This document shows, piece after piece, positions 9,385 through 17,326 of a stretch of 64,000 nt of DNA. The notes beneath the pieces are model-generated. The model was not told the origin of the DNA, searched no databases, and saw nothing but the letters and a program-made list of their open reading frames with translations. The position numbers were made by a program, and so were the translations under genes. Origin of the DNA: Leptospira sp. WS60.C2 (GTDB lineage: Bacteria; Spirochaetota; Leptospiria; Leptospirales; Leptospiraceae); the NCBI RefSeq assembly GCF_040833955.1, contig NZ_CP162133.1, positions 2,728,501-2,792,500 on the forward strand, written 5' to 3'. The first letter of the stretch is position 1; every line of letters starts with the position of its first letter.

Positions 9385-9686
9385 TCCCATTGTCGATGTA
9401 GGACTTGGTAAAAATTTTTTATCGATTTGTCTAAATTATGAGAACGCCAGTAGGGATTATTTTCTAGTGCAGTTTGTACATGTTTAATAACACTTCGAAT
9501 GAAACTTGTTCTCTCGATTTTCGAACCACTCTCCAATGTTTCAAAACTTGTCTGCCGAATGCCCAATTCTTTTCTTAATGCGGAAGAAATCACTAAAATC
9601 GCATTATTTGTCGTTAGGCGATGTTCCATAACAAGTAACTCGGCTGCTTCTTTGATGAGTTTGAGTTGTCGGTTGCTCACTGTCAT
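9381..9686 (-). CDS. Hypothetical small cytosolic protein
   Basis: A 101-residue, largely helical, charged protein (MTVSNRQLKLIKEAAELLVM) with no signal peptide or membrane segment. A helix-turn-helix is conceivable around residues 25-55 (NNAILVISSALRKELGIRQT), but I cannot match a family. The ATG at 9686 lacks a strong ribosome site. It faces the STAS gene across about 108 bases of AT-rich DNA and its 3' end overlaps the zinc-ribbon gene by 4 bases. Real gene status rests on length, codon use and fit between neighbours; a role with the STAS protein is not supported by sequence. Confidence 0.6.
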   Translation of the reverse strand: MTVSNRQLKLIKEAAELLVMEHRLTTNNAILVISSALRKELGIRQTSFETLESGSKIERTSFIRSVIKHVQTALENNPYWRSHNLDKSIKNFYQVLHRQWD

Positions 9687-9794
9687 AAAAACGTTCTAAT
9701 TACACCAAAAAAGTCATAAAAAACAAGACAGAATCTATATTTTGTCACGAAAAATTCTTTCAAAATTTTCAATGCAAAAAAAATAGAGCGAACA

Positions 9795-10079
9795 TTGGCA
9801 ATTGTGATCAAAATCAAAAACGAAGACATATCGTTCGATGGTTTGAGTGGCTTTCGAGATAGAATTATGTCTATCATTCAAAACACAACCGAAGACGTAC
9901 ATCTCGATTTTTCAGAGATCACCATGTCTCTCGATAGTGCCACGATTGGTGAGTTGATGAAATACCATTCGACTCTTGAATCTCAAAACCTTCATCTAAA
10001 ACTATCCGGTGTCAATAAATTGATTCGAACAGTGTTCCGATTGAATAAGTTAGATACCATCTTACACCTAGTTGACTGA
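9795..10079 (+). CDS. STAS-domain protein (anti-sigma factor antagonist-like)
   Basis: A 94-residue single STAS domain: VHLDFSEITMSLDSATIGEL contains the conserved strand-turn-helix where antagonists such as SpoIIAA carry a phosphorylatable Ser (here SLDSAT, with Ser and Thr available), and the end HLKLSGVNKLIRTVFRLNKL matches the typical C-terminal strand and helix. These proteins release sigma factors or regulate partners after dephosphorylation. No kinase or sigma factor is adjacent. The start is non-ATG: TTG at 9795 or GTG at 9804, neither with a strong Shine-Dalgarno. Confidence 0.78.
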   Translation: MAIVIKIKNEDISFDGLSGFRDRIMSIIQNTTEDVHLDFSEITMSLDSATIGELMKYHSTLESQNLHLKLSGVNKLIRTVFRLNKLDTILHLVD

Positions 10080-10170
10080 CATTCGGAAACGTACGAATAG
10101 AACGGTTCTAATTCAAACCAATCTTACTCTGTATGTTGTCTTCGTTTCCTTTCCTACGTCTAACTCATTT

Positions 10171-11290
10171 ATGATGCGGGTTCTTCTTCTTTTGTCTCTC
10201 TGCCTTTCCTTTCTTCTTGGCTGTGAAAAAAAAGACCAAACCTCCTACTTATGGGTGCTTGCTCTTCTTGGATCGAATGTCTCCCAAAATGGAACGACAA
10301 CACCAGAGAATCCTGGCCCAATCACCGATCCAACCACACCCACCATGATGCGAATCACTTTATTGGATGCACCTTCTACGAATGAAATGTGTCCTCTGTA
10401 TGGAGGAATTTTTATCCAATACAAAAGAGGAGAGAACAAAACGTGTGATGTAAAGGCGCTAAGTTCTACTTGTGTTTCTTTTTTTATACAATCCTGATGG
10501 ATCCATCAAAACGACAGATCCAAGAAGTTTTGTTGGACTTTCCTTCACTGATGATATTGAAATTCCATCCCATCTTTATCCATCCAATTCCATGTCTCAT
10601 TTGCTTTGTTTTCGACAAACGTTTCCGAAAGACAATGCCCATGTTGAAATGTATAGTTTTCAGTTGCAGAGCTTAAAAACATCTTCTAACAATTGTTCTG
10701 GCACATGGATTCAAAACCAATGTATTGATCAATTCCCCATTTTAGGAAAAGCAAAGTTTCTGATGCCAAAAGAATTTCTGATCCAACCATCAGATGGAGA
10801 TGGTCATGCAGGTTCTCATAGATTACTTTTGCAATTCATCTCTGATGATTCTTTGTATACTACTTGCACATACTTTGGAAATGAACATCGGAAATTGGAA
10901 GGTTTTTCGGAGAATGCTTATATTGCTGGAAACGAAGGTAGTGATGGAACACTTGGCACTTGTAAACAATGTGTACTAAATTATTGTGGCTCCACAGACC
11001 CAAACACTGGCCTTGTCCTTGAAAACGAACCAGTTCAATCGTATCCGATCCCGTTTGGCAATTTAGTCACTATTCAAAAAGAAATCACTCTACAAGTGGT
11101 GAAAGGCCAAGGTCCAGGAAAACATACAGTAAAATGGAATATAGAAGGATTTCATCAATGGATTGAATCCAATCAAATGCCTATCTTTTTCTCCAATACC
11201 AACATACTCTTTGTATTCTTGTTTCCCATCTTATTGACTACATTGTATTTTTTATTCCGATTCAATAGGAAAGGAAGAGATACAAAATAA
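10171..11290 (+). pseudogene. Lipoprotein gene interrupted by a frameshift at a T7 tract
   Basis: The 5' part (ATG 10171 or 10174) encodes MMRVLLLLSLCLSFLLGCEK, a lipoprotein signal with lipobox LLGC, then a Thr/Pro-rich linker and a Cys-containing domain; it stops at 10497. The 3' part in another frame, open from about 10472 to 11290, continues with YNPDGSIKTTDPRSF, a Cys-rich module (TCKQCVLNYC) and a C-terminal membrane helix (ILFVFLFPILLTTLYFLF). Removing one T from the seven-T run at 10479-10485 joins both frames into one product of about 371 residues. Either a true pseudogene, a sequencing indel, or an on/off tract. No known family recognised. Confidence 0.7.
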
Positions 11291-11300
11291 AGTAAAAAAT

Positions 11301-12554
11301 TTATCTTTTTGCACTCGAAACAATCGGCAATGCAATCTGAAAGGCCACTTTGGTTTTTGGTTCACCATTCCAATCCAAATGGTCTTTTACATTATAAATC
11401 GAAATCTTACCTTGGTGTTTCTTGACGCAAGTATCAACATAACTAAGTCCAAGACCAAAATCCAACGTACCGTATTTCTCAAAAACATGTTTGGACAAAC
11501 GATAAAAGGGTTCAAAAATCAAATTCTCATATTGAATTGGAATTCCTAGTGTGCCATCAAAGTTAGGAATTGGCTCATTGTAAATTGCGCATTTAAACCA
11601 GTCTTCCTCTAATTTTAGAATCATGGTAATGGTAGAATTGGGTAAAGAAAACTTACAAGCATTGGTAACAATTTCAAGAAATGATTTCTTAAAACATTCT
11701 AAAGAAATAAGGATTTTCTTCGCCAAATGTTGATAGTTAAGTTCACTCATCAAAATGCGATGATTTTGAATTTCCAAAATTGGAGAAAAGTCATTAACCC
11801 ACTCTTTTAATATGGTGTATAATTCTTGTAATGACAAAGCATCAAATCTAGCATCCCTTGATATCAATGCATCGATCTCTACAAATAGATCCAATGATTT
11901 TTCGGCCATATCTACATTGATCTGAACGAGCTCCATCAAGTCTGATTCGATTTTATAATACTTACCTTCAACTTCTGCTGTATCCTTTACCATCTTCAAA
12001 ATCGAAACTAATGCGCCAAAACCTGCCCCTTGGCAAAAACTATGTTTTAGACTTTCAAACAGATTTTGTTTTTGTCGTTTGAATTTTCCTACGGAGGACA
12101 TTTTCTCTTTCCATTGAATCCACTCTAATTGTCCTTCCAAACGTAGCTGTTGTTCTTTTTTTGTGATGGTTTCTATACGCCTCATTTCAAAAAACTCAAA
12201 AGCTCGTTTTACTTTGATCGCAAGTTCAAACTCTTGAATGGGTTTGATTACATAGTCAAAAATTCCCATCCTCATAATCGAAATGATGAAGTTTGGTTCC
12301 GATTTTCCTGTTATCATGATGATGACAGGTTGAATATCGCTTGTTTTCAGAGCAGAAATCAATTCCTCTCCATTGAGTCCTGGCATTTCATAATCTGTTA
12401 ATACTACAGGAAACGGCGATTCTAAATAGGAATCTAATGCCTCCTTGCCATCTTTCGCAACTGTGACAGTATAACCATGTTCTATGAGAACATGTTTTAA
12501 ATGAAAACCCAAGACAGCTTCGTCTTCGGCCACCAATATACGCTTTTTTTCCAA
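11301..12554 (-). CDS. Response regulator fused to histidine-kinase-type ATPase
   Basis: A 417-residue hybrid. Residues 1-120 form a receiver domain with the acidic pair in AEDE, phospho-acceptor Asp54 (VVLTDYEMPG), Thr82 and Lys104 (YVIKPI). A linker helix follows, then a helical region with LKHSFCQGAGFGALVSILKM, which may take the place of the usual dimerisation/phospho-His domain, and a C-terminal HATPase with an N-box (LEIVTNACKFSLPNS) and a G-box (LDFGLGLSYVDTCVKKHQGK). No membrane segment. It likely receives a phosphate and signals through its own kinase half. The start is TTG at 12554 with AGGA six bases upstream. Confidence 0.85.
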   Translation of the reverse strand: MEKKRILVAEDEAVLGFHLKHVLIEHGYTVTVAKDGKEALDSYLESPFPVVLTDYEMPGLNGEELISALKTSDIQPVIIMITGKSEPNFIISIMRMGIFDYVIKPIQEFELAIKVKRAFEFFEMRRIETITKKEQQLRLEGQLEWIQWKEKMSSVGKFKRQKQNLFESLKHSFCQGAGFGALVSILKMVKDTAEVEGKYYKIESDLMELVQINVDMAEKSLDLFVEIDALISRDARFDALSLQELYTILKEWVNDFSPILEIQNHRILMSELNYQHLAKKILISLECFKKSFLEIVTNACKFSLPNSTITMILKLEEDWFKCAIYNEPIPNFDGTLGIPIQYENLIFEPFYRLSKHVFEKYGTLDFGLGLSYVDTCVKKHQGKISIYNVKDHLDWNGEPKTKVAFQIALPIVSSAKR

Positions 12555-12683
12555 AATGGATCCTTCTCAGTGATCGATTGATACTTTGTTTCCCGACGAT
12601 AATCTATCAGAACATTAAAATATTCAGATTAGTACATCTACTAAAAACATTCTTATGCGATGCAAAGAAGCTTAAGAATGATT

Positions 12684-15600
12684 CTAAGAATATTTTAATT
12701 TTCGTCTTCTAAAGTATTTTACAACTTCTGAATATAACAACATGACAGCTGTTCCATGAAAGGAAAATATGTAAACATGAAAAGGAAGCGGAGAAAAATA
12801 ATAAATTGAACTCAGTCCTGTATAGAAAAACAAATAACATAACAAAATTGAAAACCCAATACCTAACCAAATGATCTTATTGGAAAATAAATCCATCTGA
12901 AAGATCGAATCAACTCTTGATCTTTTGCTGAGAACGTTGGCAATTTGCACCGTAATTGTTGGAAAAAAGAACGCAGTCAACGATTGTAAATATTCGGGGC
13001 TTGCCTTTGTCATATTCAAACCTGCAGGAGAGCTTGGCATCACTCCTCCACATTCTGTATACACAAAATAAAAATAAGTAGAAAGACAGGCACCAAACAA
13101 TATCATACCTTCCTTCAAATAGGATCTGAGAATAAAACCTAAAGAGATCAATTTTTCATTTCGATTTCTAGGAGCTCGATTCATGATTCCTTTTTCAGGT
13201 GGCTCCGAACCAAGTCCCATGGCGGGGATTAAGTCTGTTCCAACATCGACGGCAAGAACGCCCATTACCGTCATGAGTAGAGGAAACCCAGGTATCATTG
13301 CCCATAATAAAAAAGGAATCAATTCTTGCGGATTGGAATTTAAAACGTAAGCCGAGAATTTACGAATATTATCAAATACTCCACGACCTTCTTCAATTGC
13401 TGAAACAATCGTTGCAAAGTCATCATCGACAATGATCATTCGGGCTGCTTCCTTTGCCACTTCCGTTCCTCGTTTTCCCATGGCAATTCCAATGTCAGCT
13501 TTTTTCAGAGCAGGACCATCGTTTACGCCATCACCTGTAACAGCCACTATCTCACCTAACTCTTGCAAAATAGTTACAATTCTAAGTTTTTGAGAGGGAG
13601 AAACGCGAGCAAAGATTGGTTCACCTTTTCTTACCCATTCCCTAAGACTTACATCAGTCATCTGATCTAATTGGACACCAGTGATCACAACTGGTTTTTC
13701 GCCCCCGATTCCGATGGTTTTTCCCACTGACTCCGCGGTTAATGGGTGATCACCAGTAATCATTAAGATACGAATTCCTGCCGTGTGGCATTTTTTAATG
13801 GCATCTGGAACTTTAGGACGGATTGGATCTGCCAAACAACAATGTCCTAAATAAACCATATTGGATTCCACATCAGATTGAGTCAGTGAAGAAGACGAAG
13901 TTACATCATCTGAGTAAAGCTTATACGAAAATGCTAATATTCGATTTCCTAGCCTTGCAGAGGAATCAGAGGCATTCTGTAGCCGATTCCTTCTTTCGTC
14001 ATCGAGGGCGACAACGGATCCATTTTCATAAACATGAGTGCAAATTGACAAGATCTCACCGGGCCCACCTTTTGCATAAGCAGTGATAAACTGATCCTTC
14101 TTAATGATCACACTCATTCGTTTTCGAACAGAATCAAAACCATTCGTTAATAGTCTTTTCCCAGAAGTCGTTTGAATTCTCCCTGAGGCAAGATACAATA
14201 ATGCCAGTTCCGTCGGATCACCCAGTGGATTTGGCTCCAAGGAAGCATTATTACAATAATATCCACACTCCAACAAAAGTTGGCTTCCTTCCATTTTCGA
14301 AATCTGATCTGGCAAAAGATTTTTTCCATTATAATACAATTCAACCACTCGCATTTGGTTTTGTGTGAGTGTACCTGTTTTATCAGAACAAATCACTGTC
14401 GTGCATCCCAATGTTTCTACGCTAGACAAATCTTTTAAAATTGCATTTCGCTTAGCCATTCTAGAAACGCCTAACGCCAGTGATAAGGTAACGGTCGGCA
14501 AAAGTCCTTCTGGAACATTGGCTACAAAAATTCCGATGAAAAATAAAAATGCCTGAACAAAACTGAGACCGGCAACCCAGTAACCAAGAATCAGAAAGAT
14601 CACACCGATGCTAAAAGCAAATAAGGAAATAGAAATTACAGTTTGTCGCAATTGTTTTTGGAGGGGACTTTCTACTCGTTTGATCTGAGACGTCAAACCG
14701 GCAATCTGACCAATTTCAGTTGTTTTTCCTGTCCCAAACACGACAGCTTTGGCTTTTCCTTTGATGAGAGAACTCCCCGCAAAAAGAATGTTAGGCATTT
14801 CAAGCCATAAAAATTTCCCTTCTAACACGATCTCATTATCCGATTTGTAACGACGAGCCGATGTAGACTCTCCCGTTAAAGAAGAGTTATCCACCTCTAC
14901 ATCTTCGGATTCAATGATACGGCAATCTGCAGGAACGATATCACCTTCTGCCAAAACAATGACATCACCAGGAACGATATCATCGGCTGAAATCGTAACA
15001 AGTCCTCCATCCCGAATCACAGGACATTCATTAGCAAGTAACTTACGAAGCGCTTCCACCGCATGATCAGATTTTGACTCTTGAAAAAACGAAAAAATCC
15101 CATTGATCAATACAACGATAAAAATTGCGACACCTAACTGTGGCATGTCGACACCAGGTACAAAACAAAGGCCAGTGGCCACCCATAGTAAAACTGCAAA
15201 TAAATTAAAGAAACTCTTAATAAATTTCCAAATCATCGGCACAGATTTTTCTTTTTCAATCACATTCTTACCAAAGGTTTGTATTCGCACTTGAGCTTCT
15301 TTTTTGCTAAGACCATTAACCAAATCTGTTTGTAACTCAAATGCGATTTGTGATTGGTTTAAGTTTTTATAACTTGGCTTCATATTGATTTCGCCATGTT
15401 GCACAACATCTAATACGTCTACTTCCTCTTGGCATAACATGAGATCTTCGAAAATTTGAGGCAAAAGCGAAGAAAGACCATGTAACAATCGCAGATGAAG
15501 TGAAGGCAAATTTTCTGGTATCATTTGAAATAATACCAAGCGGATCAATTGATTCTCAACTTTGATCCCTTGAGGAATCACAAATAAAAACAACTCTGGA

Positions 15601-15812
15601 GATTTAATCTTTTGAGACCGGAAGTGTGGGATTAGGATACTTTGCCCGATCGAAACAAATGTTTGGTCAGGAATGGAATGAAAACGATATGATATTTCTT
15701 CTCGGATTTCAAGAGTTGCAATTTTTTTCAGAAGAGCTCTATGAACATCGTCCCAATTTTTCGAATCATTCAAAATTTGTATGGAATTAACGTTTAGGTA
15801 TTCAAGAAGCAT
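12684..15812 (-). CDS. P2-type cation ATPase with N-terminal PTS EIIA-like domain
   Basis: A 1042-residue inner-membrane pump. Residues 1 to about 140 read as a PTS EIIA type-2/PtsN fold, with ILIPHFR placing His63 where EIIA carries its phospho-histidine. From about 160 a complete P-type ATPase follows: cation-ATPase N-terminal motif (VNGLSKKEAQVRIQTFGKN), TGES at 313-316, VPEGLLPT at 433-440, Asp477 in SDKTGTLTQ, then TGDGVNDGPALKKADIG and about six C-terminal helices. VDVGTDLIPAMGL and the VPEGLL block are closest to the Na,K/H,K (P2C) and Ca classes; ion is unknown. There is no CPC site. A perfect hairpin lies just upstream of the ATG. Confidence 0.9.
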   Translation of the reverse strand: MLLEYLNVNSIQILNDSKNWDDVHRALLKKIATLEIREEISYRFHSIPDQTFVSIGQSILIPHFRSQKIKSPELFLFVIPQGIKVENQLIRLVLFQMIPENLPSLHLRLLHGLSSLLPQIFEDLMLCQEEVDVLDVVQHGEINMKPSYKNLNQSQIAFELQTDLVNGLSKKEAQVRIQTFGKNVIEKEKSVPMIWKFIKSFFNLFAVLLWVATGLCFVPGVDMPQLGVAIFIVVLINGIFSFFQESKSDHAVEALRKLLANECPVIRDGGLVTISADDIVPGDVIVLAEGDIVPADCRIIESEDVEVDNSSLTGESTSARRYKSDNEIVLEGKFLWLEMPNILFAGSSLIKGKAKAVVFGTGKTTEIGQIAGLTSQIKRVESPLQKQLRQTVISISLFAFSIGVIFLILGYWVAGLSFVQAFLFFIGIFVANVPEGLLPTVTLSLALGVSRMAKRNAILKDLSSVETLGCTTVICSDKTGTLTQNQMRVVELYYNGKNLLPDQISKMEGSQLLLECGYYCNNASLEPNPLGDPTELALLYLASGRIQTTSGKRLLTNGFDSVRKRMSVIIKKDQFITAYAKGGPGEILSICTHVYENGSVVALDDERRNRLQNASDSSARLGNRILAFSYKLYSDDVTSSSSLTQSDVESNMVYLGHCCLADPIRPKVPDAIKKCHTAGIRILMITGDHPLTAESVGKTIGIGGEKPVVITGVQLDQMTDVSLREWVRKGEPIFARVSPSQKLRIVTILQELGEIVAVTGDGVNDGPALKKADIGIAMGKRGTEVAKEAARMIIVDDDFATIVSAIEEGRGVFDNIRKFSAYVLNSNPQELIPFLLWAMIPGFPLLMTVMGVLAVDVGTDLIPAMGLGSEPPEKGIMNRAPRNRNEKLISLGFILRSYLKEGMILFGACLSTYFYFVYTECGGVMPSSPAGLNMTKASPEYLQSLTAFFFPTITVQIANVLSKRSRVDSIFQMDLFSNKIIWLGIGFSILLCYLFFYTGLSSIYYFSPLPFHVYIFSFHGTAVMLLYSEVVKYFRRRKLKYS

Positions 15813-15821
15813 GGATAAATC

Positions 15822-15838
15822 TCGTCCCTATGGGACGA
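15822..15838 (-). promoter_or_regulatory. Perfect inverted repeat before the EIIA-ATPase start
   Basis: TCGTCCC, three bases, GGGACGA: a 7-base-pair perfect dyad that ends 9 bases before the ATG at 15812. On the minus-strand transcript the 3' arm GGGACGAG is also the only purine-rich sequence that could act as a ribosome site. It could be a small RNA hairpin controlling translation or a protein operator. There is no T-run, so it is not an intrinsic terminator. Confidence 0.5.
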
Positions 15839-15922
15839 AATTTCTAGCTATTTTTTGAAATTTGAGAAAACAAAAAAGAAAACCAACGTTTAGGTTTCTA
15901 AGAGGATTTTGATTAGAGAGAA

Positions 15923-16345
15923 TCATTCCATAAAGATTTCTTTGGATGCTTTTGGGTATCGTTGCTGAATCCCATCCCACCAAACATCCGTACTAAAGGC
16001 TCCTGATTCTGCAATTTGCCATTTTCCGTTTACTTTTTTGAATAAGGCTTCTACATGACAGCAGTCGTAGGGGATATCTTCCGAAAGAACAATCTCCTTA
16101 CCATCTTTTCGTTTGGCAGTCCCTCGAAACCAGGCATAGTCTCCTGCTAGTTTAAAGTGTTCAACGACAAAAATAAATTCTTGTTTGAATTCATTTGAAG
16201 TTCTAGCTCGCAATAAATCTAAAAGATAGGTTCTCTCAACTTCATTTGTTTTAGATTTTGTTTTGTAATCTAAAACGGTTGACTGTGATAACAAACCGAT
16301 GGTTAAAAAATAAAAAATGAAAATGACTAGAACTTTGTGTTTCAA
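15923..16345 (-). CDS. Secreted hypothetical protein
   Basis: A 140-residue exported protein with signal peptide MKHKVLVIFIFYFLTIGLLS. The mature part (FIFVVEHFKLAGDYAWFRGT, then EALFKKVNGKWQIAESGAFS) looks like the NTF2/SnoaL-type fold used by many small periplasmic proteins, with a CC pair in YDCCHV. No catalytic motif is evident. The start is TTG at 16345, preceded by AAGGAG whose first bases overlap the SDR stop codon (TAAAGGAG), so it is coupled to the upstream SDR gene. Function unknown. Confidence 0.78.
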   Translation of the reverse strand: MKHKVLVIFIFYFLTIGLLSQSTVLDYKTKSKTNEVERTYLLDLLRARTSNEFKQEFIFVVEHFKLAGDYAWFRGTAKRKDGKEIVLSEDIPYDCCHVEALFKKVNGKWQIAESGAFSTDVWWDGIQQRYPKASKEIFME

Positions 16346-16358
16346 AATTGAATCTCCT

Positions 16359-17162
16359 TTATCTTACTTTTACACTTTGGATCATTTTAAAAAATAATGA
16401 TGGAATAAATGTCTGTAAAAAAAGACCAAACTTTTCTTTCATTCCCGCGACGACAACTTCCCTTTGTTTGTTGGCAACAGCATGCAAGATTCTGTGTGCA
16501 CAAAGTTGTACAGGTAACCCTGATTCAATGACTGAATCCATTTTCCCTGTGGAAGAACCATCACCTAACAAAGCATTTTTGGAAATATTGGTTTGAATAA
16601 AACCAGGATAAACCATTGTCACAAAAATTCCTGATTTTTCTTCTTCTGCACGTAAGGCATGAAAAAAGCCGACAAGTGCAAACTTAGATGCAGAATAGGC
16701 AGAACGTAAGGGACTTCCAATTTTTCCTGCTACACTTGAAATGACCGCAAAATGAACTGGCTTTTGATTCAGAATGTCTGGCAACATGGTGCGCGTTAAT
16801 TCAACAGCACCATAAAAGTTAGTATTCATAATTTTTTCAATTGTCGCAAGACTCGTTTCTTTTGTGAGAGAACGTTGACTAATCCCACCGTTATGAATGA
16901 CCACTTTGGGAATTCCATATTTTTTTAAACAACGTTTAGTAAATGCCGATATTTGTTTGTAGTTTTCAAGATCCAGTTTTTCAACCGCATACCTACCTTT
17001 TTCCAACCCCATTTCACTTGCAATTTGTTCCAAATCTTTTGTTTTACGTGAGGCAAGAAGCACCTTTGCGTTATCAGCGTAGGCTTGTTTCACCAATTCC
17101 TTTCCAATTCCAGAGGAGGCTCCTGTGATCCAAACCCATTCATCTTGATAAAACTCTTTCAT
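16359..17162 (-). CDS. Short-chain dehydrogenase/reductase
   Basis: A 267-residue NAD(P)-dependent oxidoreductase of the classical SDR type. Visible motifs: cofactor-binding TGASSGIGKELV near residues 14-25, the NGG block that replaces NNAG (IHNGGISQR), the catalytic Ser in FAVISSVAGKIG, and the catalytic YSASKFAL with Tyr and Lys four apart. The C-terminal tail (KEKFGLFLQTFIPSLFFKMI) is amphipathic and resembles membrane-associated SDRs of the DHRS7 type acting on lipids. The substrate cannot be read. ATG at 17162 with AAGGGGAA five bases upstream; it leads the two-gene unit with the secreted protein at 15923. Confidence 0.9.
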   Translation of the reverse strand: MKEFYQDEWVWITGASSGIGKELVKQAYADNAKVLLASRKTKDLEQIASEMGLEKGRYAVEKLDLENYKQISAFTKRCLKKYGIPKVVIHNGGISQRSLTKETSLATIEKIMNTNFYGAVELTRTMLPDILNQKPVHFAVISSVAGKIGSPLRSAYSASKFALVGFFHALRAEEEKSGIFVTMVYPGFIQTNISKNALLGDGSSTGKMDSVIESGLPVQLCAHRILHAVANKQREVVVAGMKEKFGLFLQTFIPSLFFKMIQSVKVR

Positions 17163-17326
17163 AGATTCCCCTTACTTCGAAAAAAGTATAAGAGAAACCA
17201 TGAAGAGTTACGAAATTTTCACAAGTTGTTTTTAGAACGAAAAACCATTCTCTGACAAAGAGGACTACTGATCATAAGAAAGATAGTATTCCTTGTGAAA
17301 AAAGAACGGAATATCTTTGGAATCAT

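Noticed and set aside
9381..10079. Possible toxin-antitoxin or anti-sigma pair of the 101-residue protein and the STAS protein
   Set aside because: The genes are divergent, the STAS protein is a normal antagonist fold and the other shows no toxin or kinase motif.
13823..14556. Frames on both strands inside the EIIA-ATPase gene
   Set aside because: They lie wholly within the ATPase catalytic region in other frames.
15789..15895. Direct repeat AACGTTTAGGT at 15789 and 15885
   Set aside because: One copy is inside coding sequence; two 11-base copies alone are weak evidence in AT-rich DNA.
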